Shown in pieces: positions 13,174 through 22,306 of a DNA stretch of 64,000 nt. Location of the stretch: NCBI GenBank assembly GCA_019925105.1, contig JAHGAU010000032.1, positions 310,001 through 374,000 on the forward strand. The letters are read 5' to 3'. This DNA is from Niebla homalea. Lineage: Eukaryota; Ascomycota; Lecanoromycetes; Lecanorales; Ramalinaceae. A model generated the notes under the pieces. The model saw only the letters and a program-made list of their open reading frames with translations. It was not told where the DNA came from and did not search any database. Position 1 is the first letter of the stretch. The number at the start of each line of letters is the position of its first letter. The position numbers were made by a program, and so were the translations under genes.

Positions 13174-14734
13174 ATTGAAATTGAGGAAGAAACCCCAGAA
13201 AGTTGAGCTTAGAGCGGGCTGGTGTTGGGACAGTATGGCTCAATCATCTCCAATCTCACTGTTCCCCAAATGATAATGTAGATTGAGCAACATGACTGAC
13301 TGGTCTGTGCACAGAACATGGCACTAAAAGTCCTTGACTACGCTAAAAGTGAGAGCCGAGGTCATCTATCTTCAACCGTATTATTCTGTGTATTGCGATA
13401 GGAGTGCTTAGCGTGCGAGACATAGCAATATGACTGGTACAAGATAGATAACAGGTTGAATAGAAAACGGAGCAGGCGAGCTTCAGCGTTGTCCAGGACT
13501 TTTAGGGCCTTGCCCCGTAAGAAGTTGGAAGAAGAACGAAACTATCTGCAGGAAGTAGTTGAGCATGCTGACATAGCACTTTATCCCCATGCATGTATGA
13601 GTTAGAGCATTTTTGAGTCATTTATCATCATGCCATGCTTGTGGTTGTACCATCACAACAGAAAGAAGAGTTGCAGTGGGATCGTCAGTGGTTATGGTAT
13701 TTAGATGTGCACGCAACTTTACTCCGACCCATTTTAGCTGTGGTGTCCGAAAGACTGAGATGACCATGACAACATCGTAGAGTACATTCATGCGAAGCGC
13801 AGGTGGATTGCTATTCTATGTGAACGTTGGGGACAGAAGGAGATTTTTGCGCCAAATATATTAGAATTTTGTGATAGGTGGCATTATCAGGGCGGCGAGA
13901 TTGACTTGGTGTTATGGTAAGGGCTCCCTACGATCTCAATCCACATTCCGCGCACGAATGTGCTGAGCACGGGTGGTTCAAACCCGGCCAGGGCCCTGGT
14001 CCGCCAATTTCGAATGGGTTGCAACCCCCTAAGGAACCTCGTGGATGGAGTATCCCAGCGGGCTTTCTTTTTGCCATCTTCAGATTATCTTTTGGACGTC
14101 GGGTTGCCTCGTTATTGGGGGCACTAGGCACGAGGAGAAACGGGGGAGGAGGACCGGGGCGTAGTGATACAGGATAACACTATCACGTACCCGGGCTTTT
14201 CCGGATTGATGTACGCTGGTCCTCCAGTAGAAAGTAACACCGGCCGATGAAACGAATCCAAATTCACTTGTTATCGCAGCAAGCGGAAATATAGTAAAGT
14301 CCAATCAAACAGAGTTGAAAACCGCCGTACGTTGATTGAATTAAGACGCCTTAGCCAAAAGTCAGCTCACATACGACAGTGCAAACATACAACAGGAGCC
14401 TTCGCGGCTCCGTCACCGCTCGGATGTAGCTGCCAGTTCATCTTGGCTACTGTCCAACTCAATGCTCTCCGACCGGAATGGGCATATGATCGAGATCGAC
14501 CGATGGCAACAAGGAAGAAAGCTCTTACTTAATTAGGCTGCTTCCCCAACGAGTGCTTGCTGTCTTAAAGACAGGATACAGTCAATCAGAGACCGCGACA
14601 GCAGTCAAGTACATGTGGAGGTATTATAGATGACGGGATATCAGGACGACAAGACATTGAGTTTTGTGAACTTAATTACGCCTAGCAAAGCGTTATATCA
14701 TTACTAAAGGGGGAAGGTAAAAGCTCTCACTTCA
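13174..14734. other. Intergenic region, no gene seen
   Basis: Upstream of the HET gene and downstream of the kelch-type gene. Small open frames (e.g. 13914-14177) have no domain and biased Gly/Pro composition. A B-box-like GGTTCAAAC occurs near 13975, but no tRNA fold can be drawn around it. Confidence 0.6.
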
Positions 14735-16694
14735 TCAAAAGTCATACAGCCCCCTTCTGCCACTACCGATCTCCACCAATCCAGAAGCAGGCAATTCACT
14801 TGTGGCGACTTCCCTCTGCGGCATCTCCGTCGGAGAATTGGATCCATGCAACTCGCCCAGCTCCGAATTCCGGAATTCGAAATCCGAGGTCGGTACAACA
14901 TTTAGCTGCTTTGCATCACCTTTTCCTCGTCGCCGCTTGCGGAGGATGAAGACTAATAGTCCAATCAGAGCGATGACGATAAAACCTCCACCAGCGCCAC
15001 CACCAATAGCACCAGCATTGATTTTCGAAGACGGTGGTGAGGCTGGGCCCGTCTTAGGGATAGACTGAGGGTTCGTCTTAGGGATAGACTGAGGGTTCGG
15101 TTTTGTAAACCATTTCTCAACAAGGTCGTTGTCCCATGAAGGACTCGTTCCATTCGCCTGAATGTAAGCTTTCACTTTGCTTGGAGTGGTGTAAGTTTTG
15201 GCGTCGGGATCATAGCTACTTTTCCACCGCATGTTGCTCAGATCATACACCCCTAGACCTTGGGGCCAAGGGTCTGGAAGACTCGGATCAGGTGACCTGG
15301 TGTTCGTGTCTGCCACTATTTCCGTCTTTATGTGCACTTTGCCCCCAATGGAGATCATTTGACTGTTGCCGGCGACAGTGCAGCTGTGTACCTCGCGCCC
15401 GAATGAAAGAATAGATTCATCTTTCTGCCAGTTGAAGCTGGGTAAGGAGAGTACATGGACGCTACCCCAGTTGGCTGTGTCTCGACTGTCCGCATTGACA
15501 TTGGTCGGATCCGGAACCTCTGCACCATATAATCGACTCCCACCGTACATGAAGATCTGATACGAATCAATGCCAAGAACGTTTCTTGGTAGCCAAGCTT
15601 TCTCTTACCTCATAAGTCTTATTATCTCCCTCAATACCTACTAAACAGGGATGGAGGACTGAAGGGGGGGTGTCTCCGCTGACTGTTTGGGAGGACCACC
15701 GTTGTGAAAGAGGATCAAGCATGTAGATCTGCTCGGTCCCGGGATAGGTAGCATTACCAATCAAGCCCCCGATCACGAACAAGAGACCATCTGGACCCCA
15801 CCCGGGTACAAAAACCGCTGCTCCTTGGCTGGAGACTCCGCCTTGGCTGTATCCCTCCGCCGACATGTTGTACCATTCCGAATTTGAGCTGTTGAACATG
15901 ACTAGGCCGGGTACATTATTTATCTCGGGGGCATTAAGGGAGGGATCAGTCACAAAACTTTGAAGGCCCCCCAATGCAAAGCCCAAACCATTTCCCGATG
16001 CGTAGGTACCATCGGTGGTCCGGATGAGGTTCGTGAAGTTAGACGAGGCCGGAGGCCCAACGGGCGACGTGACTACATACGAAGAATTCACATCGGGAGT
16101 AAAATGCCAAAGCTGGTTTGCCGGTGGGGTATGATTTTTCAAGACATCCGGGAAACTACTGATACCTCCATCGTATTGAAAGAATGATTTCCCTGCTGAG
16201 TCTAACCACAGGGCTCCGTCCTTCAAGATGTCGGATGCTTGAGAAATCGAATCGAGCTCTGCTGTGTCATTCGTCCACGGAGAAGTCAGATCGATGGAGT
16301 ACACATTGTAACCTAACACAGTCAACATGAGAGGCTGTCTGTCTTCCTCGCTTGTGTTGCAGAGACTCACTGGGTTCTGATACTACATTGCCCCTTGCAA
16401 GTTCAGGCACAAATCCACTGCCAGTGCCATTCCAAGTTGTAATTTCTCCCCCAACGATCCACACCCGATTACCGACCACGATAGCTAGCAAGTCGATTAG
16501 TATTCTCGAAACATAAATTCGAGCCGTTCTAGAGAGGACGAACAACTCTGGTGCGCCCGGTGGTGGAAAAGGCTGGTGGTCGATTGGTTCTTGGGGGAAC
16601 GGTAAGGTATATCTTGAGAAGCGACCGGGAAGGCGATGCTGCCCAACAAGATCGTTGTGATGTACACTTTCTCTAAGCACAGGCAACTTGCCAT
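14735..16694 (-). CDS. Kelch-type secreted/membrane protein with one C-terminal TM helix
   Basis: Four exons on the minus strand: 16694-16544, 16484-16371, 16312-15609 and 15556-14735, with introns of 59, 58 and 52 bases; total 596 residues. Exon 1 encodes a signal-peptide-like N-terminus (hydrophobic ITTILLGSIAFPVAS). The exon 1 donor (GTTCGT) is the least certain site; its intron has a perfect ACTAATC branch site. Kelch-like strands follow: VWIVGGE, LLFVIGG and FMYGGS, with many N-glycosylation sequons. A Gly-rich stretch and a TM helix (FIVIALIGLLVFILRKRRR, about 512-530) then lead to a ~70-residue cytoplasmic tail. This layout is common in fungal cell-surface proteins of unknown role. The stalk just before the TM contains a perfect 24-base tandem duplication. 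Confidence 0.82.
15051..15098 (-). repeat. In-frame 24-base tandem duplication in the kelch-type gene
   Basis: Two identical 24-base units (15051-15074, 15075-15098) encode a doubled eight-residue stalk unit built on NPQSIPKT, just outside the TM helix. The perfect identity suggests a recent slippage event and a possible length polymorphism. Confidence 0.9.
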
Positions 16695-17528
16695 TGTAAT
16701 CAAACACTCGGCAACAATCGAGAGGGTCTTACCTCTAGGAGGGAATCTTTAGGAGGGCAGAAAATGGATTGCCTTGGAGAGTGTAATTTCACATGCAAGA
16801 GGAAATGGAGTAGTGCGCCGCGATTTTGAAACAATTGAGCACAGAAACCGCAGCGCAGGAGGCGGGATGAGTGGCGAAGGATACTCTAGCTGATCATGCA
16901 CGGAAGCCCCAAGAGAGTACCTAAGCTCACATGAGTAGAAGATGACTGGACAGGGTCATTCCTCAGGAAAGCGAGAGCTGCACAAAGAAGAGGAGACAGA
17001 ATGATTGAACCAATGTTACTCATTTGGTGTTATTTGTACGTGAACCTCATTGCCATCGTTCGGGCGGAGTGCAAAATATGACAGGCTATGATTAAAGGTA
17101 GTAGAGAATAGCCCAGTCCTGGGCCATGGGGCGACAGCATCAGGCTCTCCGGATTGATGCGATGGGGTATTTACACCGATGAGTGCCGCATGAGCAGCGG
17201 TGGCACGACCAAGACATGATGCAAGACGTCTATGCTTGGCGCTCAATTTCATTACTGTACGCGCACCACTTAGAGCTAGCACAAAATTGAGCGCTAAGCA
17301 TTCGCGTTTAAGTAGCGATCTTCAAATGATGTCATGCTGTTGTCAACGCTTGTAAACCAGATTTCATGATACTCGTAACTCAAAAACAAAACGCACTCAA
17401 TCGATTATCGACGTTTACCATGGTCCTACTATGACGTGCACGTGATTCTGTCATTCAACTGATTGCTTGTACAGGCTGACTCTTACTCCCACTTCTGATC
17501 CAATTGTGAATTGGGAGCCATACTCAAT
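16695..17528. other. Divergent promoter region, kelch-type gene / DUF726 gene
   Basis: About 830 bases between two divergent start codons. No open frame with recognisable content. It should hold both promoters; no specific site was identified. Confidence 0.6.
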
Positions 17529-20087
17529 ATGTCACAAACATCGGCTGCAAAGCAGCAGCTGCAGCCGCAAAATGAAAACAAAGAAGAATCACTGACCACG
17601 CTCCTGGATGAATCTCAACGTGGAGAACTCACTCTCCTCATCGCCAGCGCCATGGTCGCCATGCGACGCACCATTACCTCCAGTTTTGACGCAAATGCCG
17701 GTATCACGGCCAAGGCGATTCAAGATCTCAAAATCTCTTCCGAAGATGACAAGATCATGAACAAGGATGTCGATCCAGCTACAGTCGATGTGGGCAAGAT
17801 CGAAGAGGAAAAGAAGCTAAGGCAGCAGCGAGAGCAAGAGTTGAGCGCCCCGCAGATGAAAGAGCTCAAGGAGAAGACTCTACACTTCTTCGATGACTGG
17901 CGAGGGAAGGTCATTGAGCGTGTCGGCGAAGCTGTCAATGCAAGAGAACAAGCCCACAGTAACTCGAAGCGCGCCAATCCTCCCCAGTCCAAGTCCCACG
18001 CGCCCAAGGACCATGCTGTCGATCCTGGCTCCCAGACACGCAAGGGTGAAACCGATGAGCCATCAATCGAGGCATTCTACCCTCCAATTGATACAGCTCT
18101 TACATCACTGCCAGAAGAGTCCCGCATACTCATCCTACATTCTACCTTGCTACTGCTTCTAAGCTTGGAAAATTACATCAGCCCCTCCCGCGTCCTCTTA
18201 TTATATCTGACCTCCTCACTCCACCTTCCGCTCAAGGTGCTGATAGAGGACGAGACCAAGATGGCTCAAGGCTTACTGGAAGCCGCAAAGCAAATGTCGG
18301 GTGATGATGAGACGCAGAAGAAAGCTTCGGAAAATGCTTCTTCGCGGAAATGGAAGGTTGGCCTAGCATCAGTCGCTGGCGCCGCCTTGATCGGTGTGAC
18401 TGGTGGCCTCGCCGCACCTTTGGTCGCTGCTGGTGTTGGTAGTGTGATGGGCGGCCTCGGACTAGGTGCTACTGCTGCAGCAGGCTATCTGGGGACAGTA
18501 GCAGGCAGTACGGTCATTGTAGGAGGCTTATTCGGCGCATATGGGGGGAAAATGACGGGCGAGATGATGGACAATTACGCCCGTGAGGTCTCTGATTTTG
18601 CCTTTCTACCTATTCAAGGATCTGGAATACATATAGAAGAAAGCGGGAAACAGGAAGCCCGCTCGATTGCCCAAAAGTCCAAAGACGTTGCCGACAAACT
18701 CTCAGAAAAGACTCACTCCCACCAGTCCACGTCCGATACCGCACAGGGATCAAAGCATTCCAAGGCCAAGGATGAAGCCCAGCACACCTCGCCCGCCGAC
18801 CGCCGTCTCCGTGTCACCATCGGCATCACGGGTTGGCTGACTTCCAAGGAAGAGGTGACCTCTCCTTGGATCATCTTTGGGTCCGCCACAGAACCTTTCG
18901 CCCTGCGGTTCGAGCTCGAGGCGCTTCTGAACCTTGGCAACAGCCTCGATGCAATGGTCTCCTCTGCCGCCTGGGGCTATGCCAAGCAGGAACTTATCAC
19001 CCACACCGTCTTCGCGCAACTCGCAGGGGCCGTGACCTGGCCAATGACTCTCCTCAAAGTAAGCCGCATCGTTGACAACCCTTTCAGTGTCGCCAAAGCC
19101 CGCGCCGATAAAGCAGGTGAAGTGCTAGCAGACGCGCTGATCAACAAGGCTCAAGGCGAGCGCCCTGTGACCCTCATCGGGTACAGCTTGGGCGCTCGTG
19201 TGATATATTCGTGTCTCAACAGCCTGGCCCGCCGATACGCCTTTGGCCTCATTGAATCTGCCATCTTCATTGGCGCACCCTGCCCCTCTGACACCGCCGA
19301 TTGGCGCCTCATGCGATCTGTTGTAGCTGGTAGGCTCGTCAATGTCTACTCGACCAATGACCATATCTTGGGGTTCCTGTACCGTACCTCCAGCGTACAA
19401 TACGGCGTTGCGGGCTTGCAAGCCGTAGAAGGTATTCCTTCCGTCGAAAACGTTGACGTTTCGGAGAGCGTGAGCGGTCACTTACGATACCGCTACCTCG
19501 TCGGCTCGATCCTCAAGAAAATCGGATACGAAGATCTGAACCTGGACGCCGTCGTCAAGGAGGAGGAAGCGTACCAGAAAATGCTCCAGAAGGAGAAGGA
19601 GCAAAGTATGCGCAGTACCGCCGCGGAGAGCGCGACGCATCATTCCAAGAACATCATTGAGCACAATCCGCTAGGCTACCACAACACCTCCTCCTCATCT
19701 TCCGAGAAGCAGCCTACATCACTTCCTCCTCCTCCCTCTTCAACTACGCCGCAAACCAGCGAGTTAGACCGTCAACCCCCGCAGGACGATGAAGAACTCG
19801 AGACCCAAGCCCTAGAGCGCCAAGTCCAACAGAAGACGCAGAGCAACATGCTCGAATCCGCATGGGGTTATCTGCCTGCGCGGTTGCGCGGCGACAAGTC
19901 CTCGAAGTCTTCCGACCCTGCTACCAATTCTTCTGACACCGGGTCCAAGTCTTCATCTGACCATTCCAGACGGACAGGTGCCGCAGCATCGGCATCACAG
20001 CCTCACAAGGACGAGAAGAAGGGAGGATGGACCGCCAACATCCCAGGTGGAAACTTCCTGAGCGGGCTGGGAGGTGGCCAGAAGTAA
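17529..20087 (+). CDS. DUF726 / TMCO4-like alpha/beta-hydrolase-fold membrane protein
   Basis: The first ATG in the frame (17529-17531) gives 852 residues in one exon. The N-terminal half is hydrophilic, followed by an Ala/Gly-rich hydrophobic segment (about 275-340) that probably forms two or more membrane helices. Next come the conserved DUF726 core: an ITGWL block (~435), the nucleophile elbow GYSLGAR (~551) and a GAP-containing strand. The C-terminal ~190 residues are low-complexity Ser/Thr/Pro/Gln-rich with a Gly-rich end. The family includes yeast Mil1 (YFL034W) and human TMCO4; it has a hydrolase fold with a GXSXG serine, but I know of no firmly established substrate. The tail is probably disordered. 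Confidence 0.9.
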   Translation: MSQTSAAKQQLQPQNENKEESLTTLLDESQRGELTLLIASAMVAMRRTITSSFDANAGITAKAIQDLKISSEDDKIMNKDVDPATVDVGKIEEEKKLRQQREQELSAPQMKELKEKTLHFFDDWRGKVIERVGEAVNAREQAHSNSKRANPPQSKSHAPKDHAVDPGSQTRKGETDEPSIEAFYPPIDTALTSLPEESRILILHSTLLLLLSLENYISPSRVLLLYLTSSLHLPLKVLIEDETKMAQGLLEAAKQMSGDDETQKKASENASSRKWKVGLASVAGAALIGVTGGLAAPLVAAGVGSVMGGLGLGATAAAGYLGTVAGSTVIVGGLFGAYGGKMTGEMMDNYAREVSDFAFLPIQGSGIHIEESGKQEARSIAQKSKDVADKLSEKTHSHQSTSDTAQGSKHSKAKDEAQHTSPADRRLRVTIGITGWLTSKEEVTSPWIIFGSATEPFALRFELEALLNLGNSLDAMVSSAAWGYAKQELITHTVFAQLAGAVTWPMTLLKVSRIVDNPFSVAKARADKAGEVLADALINKAQGERPVTLIGYSLGARVIYSCLNSLARRYAFGLIESAIFIGAPCPSDTADWRLMRSVVAGRLVNVYSTNDHILGFLYRTSSVQYGVAGLQAVEGIPSVENVDVSESVSGHLRYRYLVGSILKKIGYEDLNLDAVVKEEEAYQKMLQKEKEQSMRSTAAESATHHSKNIIEHNPLGYHNTSSSSSEKQPTSLPPPPSSTTPQTSELDRQPPQDDEELETQALERQVQQKTQSNMLESAWGYLPARLRGDKSSKSSDPATNSSDTGSKSSSDHSRRTGAAASASQPHKDEKKGGWTANIPGGNFLSGLGGGQK

Positions 20088-20628
20088 GCAGTGCTATGGA
20101 ACAGAACCAGGATCACTGATATCTCGTTCGAGCTATTCACGACTGCTTCCGGGGCCCAGAGATTCGTGGCCGAGGAAGCGAGGCAGCGCATATAAGAACC
20201 TCAGTCCAAGTAGCGCAGAAGCAGGGTTGTAATGAATAATGGTGAAGGCCTGAAGGGATGCGGGTGTCGCTATCAAATTTAAGAATGGATGAGAAACATG
20301 ACTTATTGGATTTTCTTCACGTACTACTTGGTACTCACGGTTTTCCATCACAGCTTCAACAAGTTTACACCATCCAACCATCCAATATGATCAATGGATA
20401 TCCCTATAGCGAGAGCATCGTATCCTCCACATCACTTTGTCCCCTTCTACGCTGCTTCTCCACAAAGACGATTAATGATCCCACTCCCCCTCGTCAGAAC
20501 ACTCCCCTCTACCCTCGACATCAACACTCACGAAACTACTCCATTCACTCATCCCCCCTTCCCTCCCTCACTGGCATCCCTCCCAGGCTCCCTCTTCCAG
20601 TAGCCCCTCCACCCATCCATACATCCTG

Positions 20629-20698
20629 CCCCCCCCCCCCCCCTTCTCTTCCCAAAATCTCCCCAATCAATCAACCAACCAACCAACCAACCAACCAA
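20629..20698. repeat. C15 homopolymer followed by (CCAA)n
   Basis: Fifteen consecutive C at 20629-20643, then after a short pyrimidine-rich spacer about seven CCAA units to 20698. The C run is a likely length-variable or assembly-sensitive site. Confidence 0.9.
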
Positions 20699-20875
20699 CT
20701 AAACAAATAAACAACCCTCCACCTCGCCTCAACGCGCTAGCTCCCCACCTTTTCTGCTTTTTCTGCTTTCCCTACTTTCCCCTTTCCAATCATAATACAA
20801 TACATTGGCATTACCCATTAGTAGCCCTCTTTTTTTTGTTTTTGGAAACAGCCCACATTCCATCCCCCTGCTCCC

Positions 20876-21035
20876 CACCACCACCACCACCACCATCCCC
20901 ACATCTCCACCACACGCACGTTTCCAAAAAGCCATGCCTTACTTACCTACCTACACTACGCTACACTACACTGCACTGCACTACTCTACACTACTCTACA
21001 CTACACTACACTACACTACGCTACACTACACTACA
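20876..21035. repeat. (CCA)n and CTACA/CTACACTACG microsatellite block
   Basis: CCA triplets near 20876-20895 are followed from ~20941 by a degenerate pentanucleotide array (CTACA with CTGCA, CTACG and CTACT variants) to about 21035. Confidence 0.88.
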
Positions 21036-21054
21036 CAAGCTCGGAATATTATAA

Positions 21055-21728
21055 TATAACATAAGGTAGCGGATGGACCACCATACCCCCATTTCCCCTA
21101 CCCCTTTTCCCCATTTCCCCCCTCCCTTACCCCACCATCCCCACAGCCACCCCGATCGCCCCTCCCTTTCATAACCACCCCGATCTCCCCAGCGATTACG
21201 GGTCATGGGGAAATCCTGGCAACTGCCTCCGAGGATATGATTGCTGAGGTAGCAAAGACGAGGTCGGTGGAGGGCCGGGGGGGGGCGAATTTGGAATGGT
21301 ATGACATAACATACCTAGGTAGCGGATGGACCTACCCACATAACATAAGGTAGTGGATGGACCTCCCTACCCCCATTTCCTCCCCATCTGCGCCCCCCAA
21401 TCCCCCAGGCGGTCACGGGTCACGGGTCACTGGTCACGGGGAAATCCTGGCAACTGCCTCCGAGGATATAATTACTGTGGTAATAAGGACGAGGTCGGTA
21501 GAGGGGCGGGGCGGGGCGAATGCGGAATTATATAACATAACATAGTCCGCCGTCCCTCTCCTCATTTTCCCTATCCCTCTTCCCCCATTCCCCGCCTTTC
21601 CCATCACCCCCCGCCCCACAACCAGCCCAATCTCCCCAGCGATCACTGGGCACGGGTCACGGGTCACGGGGACATTCTGGCAACTGGAGCATTCCATTGT
21701 TAAGGTAGTAAGGACGAGGTCCGTGGAC
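21055..21728. repeat. Three tandem copies of a ~230 bp minisatellite unit
   Basis: The block that starts GGGGAAATCCTGGCAACTGC occurs at 21207 and 21438, and a diverged version at 21668, giving a period of 231 and 230 bases. Each unit carries, in order, an ACATAAGGTAG-like start, a C-rich stretch, CACGGGT repeats, the AAATCCTGGCAAC block and an AGGACGAGGTC-like end. Copy 1 and 2 are nearly identical in the core; copy 3 is more diverged. No coding potential. Confidence 0.85.
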
Positions 21729-22306
21729 GCACAAGATGTCGATCATCGCGACGCGAGAAGGAGAGAAAATTCTAGACCTGTTGAAAGGGTTTTTAACGAG
21801 GAGATATCGTTTTCGTCAAAGTGATGGGTGGAATGTCAAGAGAGAGGAGGAGGGGGGCAAGGATAGGGATAGGGATAAGGGAAGGGTGGCAATACTTCAT
21901 CGCGGGCCGATGGCTGAGTCAAGGTAGAGTAGGTAAGTTAGGAGTGCATAGTACAAAGGAACAAACAGGATACGGAGTCATAGGATTCAGAAATAATGGG
22001 GCCATGATGCCTAGCCAGAATTGTCCAGTGGGAATGGGAAATGAAATTTTTTAGGAGGAGTCATATTCCTGCGTTTTCCGCTTTATGCTAGCAAGCAGGG
22101 TGGTCTAGGGTTCAGGACGTTTTTCTATCAGAGTATGATCGAGTCTGCTAGGATCGTGGAAAAAGGAGTAATGATGTGGAGGCCGATCCAAAAGGATAGC
22201 GTGGTGTCCAAAAGTAGGCCGTAAAGTCGTCAACTAGTCGTGAACCGCCAAAACGAGCGTCTCCTGGCTCATAACTCCAATCCAGGTCCGTTGCGCATCA
22301 TCACCA

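Larger units (their letters stand above)
20088..22306. other. Repeat-rich intergenic region between two convergent genes
   Basis: No gene is supported. The region is strongly strand-biased: pyrimidine-rich on the plus strand between ~20440 and 21180. It contains a C15 run, CCAA, CCA and CTACA microsatellites, and three copies of a ~230 bp unit. All open frames in it are low-complexity. Confidence 0.8.

Noticed and set aside
13905..14010. tRNA-like GGTTCAAAC B-box motif
   Set aside because: The T-arm pairs poorly, no matching A box lies at the proper distance and the acceptor ends do not pair.
20805..21059. Open frames of 72-84 codons
   Set aside because: Products of microsatellites (Ser/Pro then Thr/Leu/His/Tyr repeats), not genes.
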